Source: CAMPKL01 sp963817465 (GTDB taxonomy: Bacteria > Acidobacteriota > Terriglobia > Bryobacterales > UBA6623). From it: a stretch of DNA of 64,000 bases. Each line of letters begins with the position of its first letter. Position 1 is the stretch's first letter. Where the stretch lies: the NCBI GenBank assembly GCA_963817465.1, contig CAWFOP010000008.1:1-64000 (forward strand). Direction: 5' to 3'. Shown here piece after piece: positions 62,575 to 64,000 of the stretch. The notes beneath the pieces were generated by a model. That model did not search any database and was not told the DNA's origin. It saw only the letters and a program-made list of their open reading frames with translations. A program made the position numbers and the translations under genes.

Positions 62575-63487
62575 CTAAGCGCTCGCTGTCCATAGCGGCG
62601 CGGATCTTATCTTTGTGGGTCGGGAGCCAGTCGGCGAAGCTCTGAATTTGCGGGTAGAGCTCGCGGCTCAGCTCGAGGTCGGCTTGTCGGTTTGGGACGT
62701 GGACGCGGTAGAACTCGAACATGTCGGCGAGCTCTTCGGCGCCGGGGAAACCGAACGAAGCGAAGACTTCGCGCGGAATGTAGTTGTAGACGACGCGTTC
62801 GCCGAGGGCTTCGCTGAGTTGTGCGGCGTAGCGGTCGGCGGGCTGGTCTTCGCCCACGGCGACGACGGTCTTGCCGAGGAAGCGGTCTTTGTCAGCGAGG
62901 ATCGCGGCGACAATGCCTCCGCCGTCTTCTGCGGCGACGGCGGCGAGAGGCGTATCGCCTTGCGGGAAGCCGAAGGCGTAGGAGCCGTCGTCTTTCTTCT
63001 TGGGCGCGAAAAAGTCGATGAAGTTCTCGTAGTAGAACGTCATGTGGAGGAAGGTCGCCGGCAGCCCCTTCTCGACGGCGTAGTCCTGCAGATCGGCCTT
63101 GATGTCGAAATGCGGCACTTCGAGCTTGCCGCCGCTGATCTTCTTCGTCGACGGCAGAGTGCTGAAGACGAAGTGCTCGACGTCGGAGGCGGCGACGGCG
63201 TCGACGAGGTTGCGGCCTTGCTCGGCTTCGGCGCCGAAGTGCTCCCAGAAGTTGGTGACCCCGAACGCGGCGGCGCAGCCTTGGAGAGCCTTGTCGAGGC
63301 TGGCGCGGTCGCTCAGGTCCCCGGCGACGACTTCCGCGCCCGCCGAGGCGAGAGCCTTGGCCTTGTCGGAATCGGGATGGCGCGTCAAGCAGCGCACCTG
63401 ATAGGCGCCGCCGGCCATCAAGTGACGCGCGACGCCTCCGCCTTGGGCGCCTGTTGCGCCGCTGACAAGAACGATCGGTTTCGACAT
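62575..63487 (-). CDS. NmrA-family NAD(P)-binding protein lacking its natural stop
   Basis: About 304 residues are recognisable: VLVSGATGAQGGGVARHLMA (Rossmann GxxGxxG), GAEVVAGDLSDRASLDKALQ, HFVFSTLPSTKKISGGKLEV and FDIKADLQDYAVEKGLPATF. This matches the NmrA/HSCARG redox-sensor-like family. The natural end is near SFADWLPTHKDKIRAAMDSE, but the frame has no stop there and runs to 61757 through the dehydrogenase gene, giving implausible Arg-rich sequence. A TAG in the +1 frame at 62577-62575 suggests an indel close by; I placed the end there. Confidence 0.75.
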
Positions 63488-63493
63488 GAGGAC

Positions 63494-64000
<507 letters not shown>

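Overview
The window is GC-rich bacterial chromosome, most likely from an Acidobacteriota member near Bryobacterales/Solibacterales. The support is gene content, not a database search: a large Oar-like TonB-dependent receptor with an N-terminal carboxypeptidase-regulatory domain; a secreted protein resembling the repeat-rich proteins of Solibacter; a DUF1549/DUF1553 + DUF1501 + pre-peptidase-domain cluster; a winged-helix/TolB-N/TPR regulator; several Tat-signal Gfo/Idh/MocA and sulfatase-type genes; and a dnaK-dnaJ-hspR heat-shock locus.

Layout. 0-4 kb: a partial Tat-exported glycosidase-like gene, then gnd-zwf (oxidative pentose phosphate pathway). 4-9.7 kb: an AcvB/VirJ-like hydrolase, a lipoprotein GH29 fucosidase, a di-haem cytochrome c translationally coupled to a PQQ dehydrogenase, and a truncated isoprenylcysteine methyltransferase remnant. 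9.7-16 kb: GH15 glucoamylase, two tandem FkbM methyltransferases, another class I methyltransferase, thiE. 16-20 kb: dnaK, dnaJ, hspR behind a consensus promoter, with an intrinsic terminator after dnaK. 20-27 kb: M48 lipoprotein protease, a second (frameshifted) GH29 fucosidase, a TolB-N/TPR regulator, an NmrA-like and an MBL-fold gene. 27-32.4 kb: the DUF1549/DUF1501/PPC cluster. 32.5-36.4 kb: aroF (DAHP synthase), divergent HyuA-like gene, vapBC-type toxin-antitoxin pair. 36.4-48.4 kb: sulfatase, split TPR membrane glycosyltransferase-like gene, KdsC-type phosphatase, MocA oxidoreductase, secreted PHP-like protein, DUF6962-like membrane protein, TonB receptor. 48.6-64 kb: pckA, DinB, BatD, exported flavodoxin, secreted Solibacter-type protein, MocA oxidoreductase, zinc alcohol dehydrogenase, split VOC dioxygenase with esterase, hydroxyacid-oxoacid transhydrogenase, NmrA protein and a partial methylmalonate-semialdehyde dehydrogenase.

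The most notable signal is upstream of aroF: a 17-codon leader peptide (33773-33720, minus strand) containing Tyr, Tyr, Trp, Phe and Trp, followed by a mutually exclusive antiterminator/terminator pair ending just before the aroF start. It looks like a ribosome-mediated attenuator sensing all three aromatic amino acids. Other structural signals are three families of palindromic intergenic repeats (two with compensatory base changes between copies), a perfect palindrome at the vapB start, and at least six apparent indels that break otherwise well-conserved genes, which may be assembly error or real decay. No tRNA, rRNA, CRISPR or intact insertion sequence was seen.
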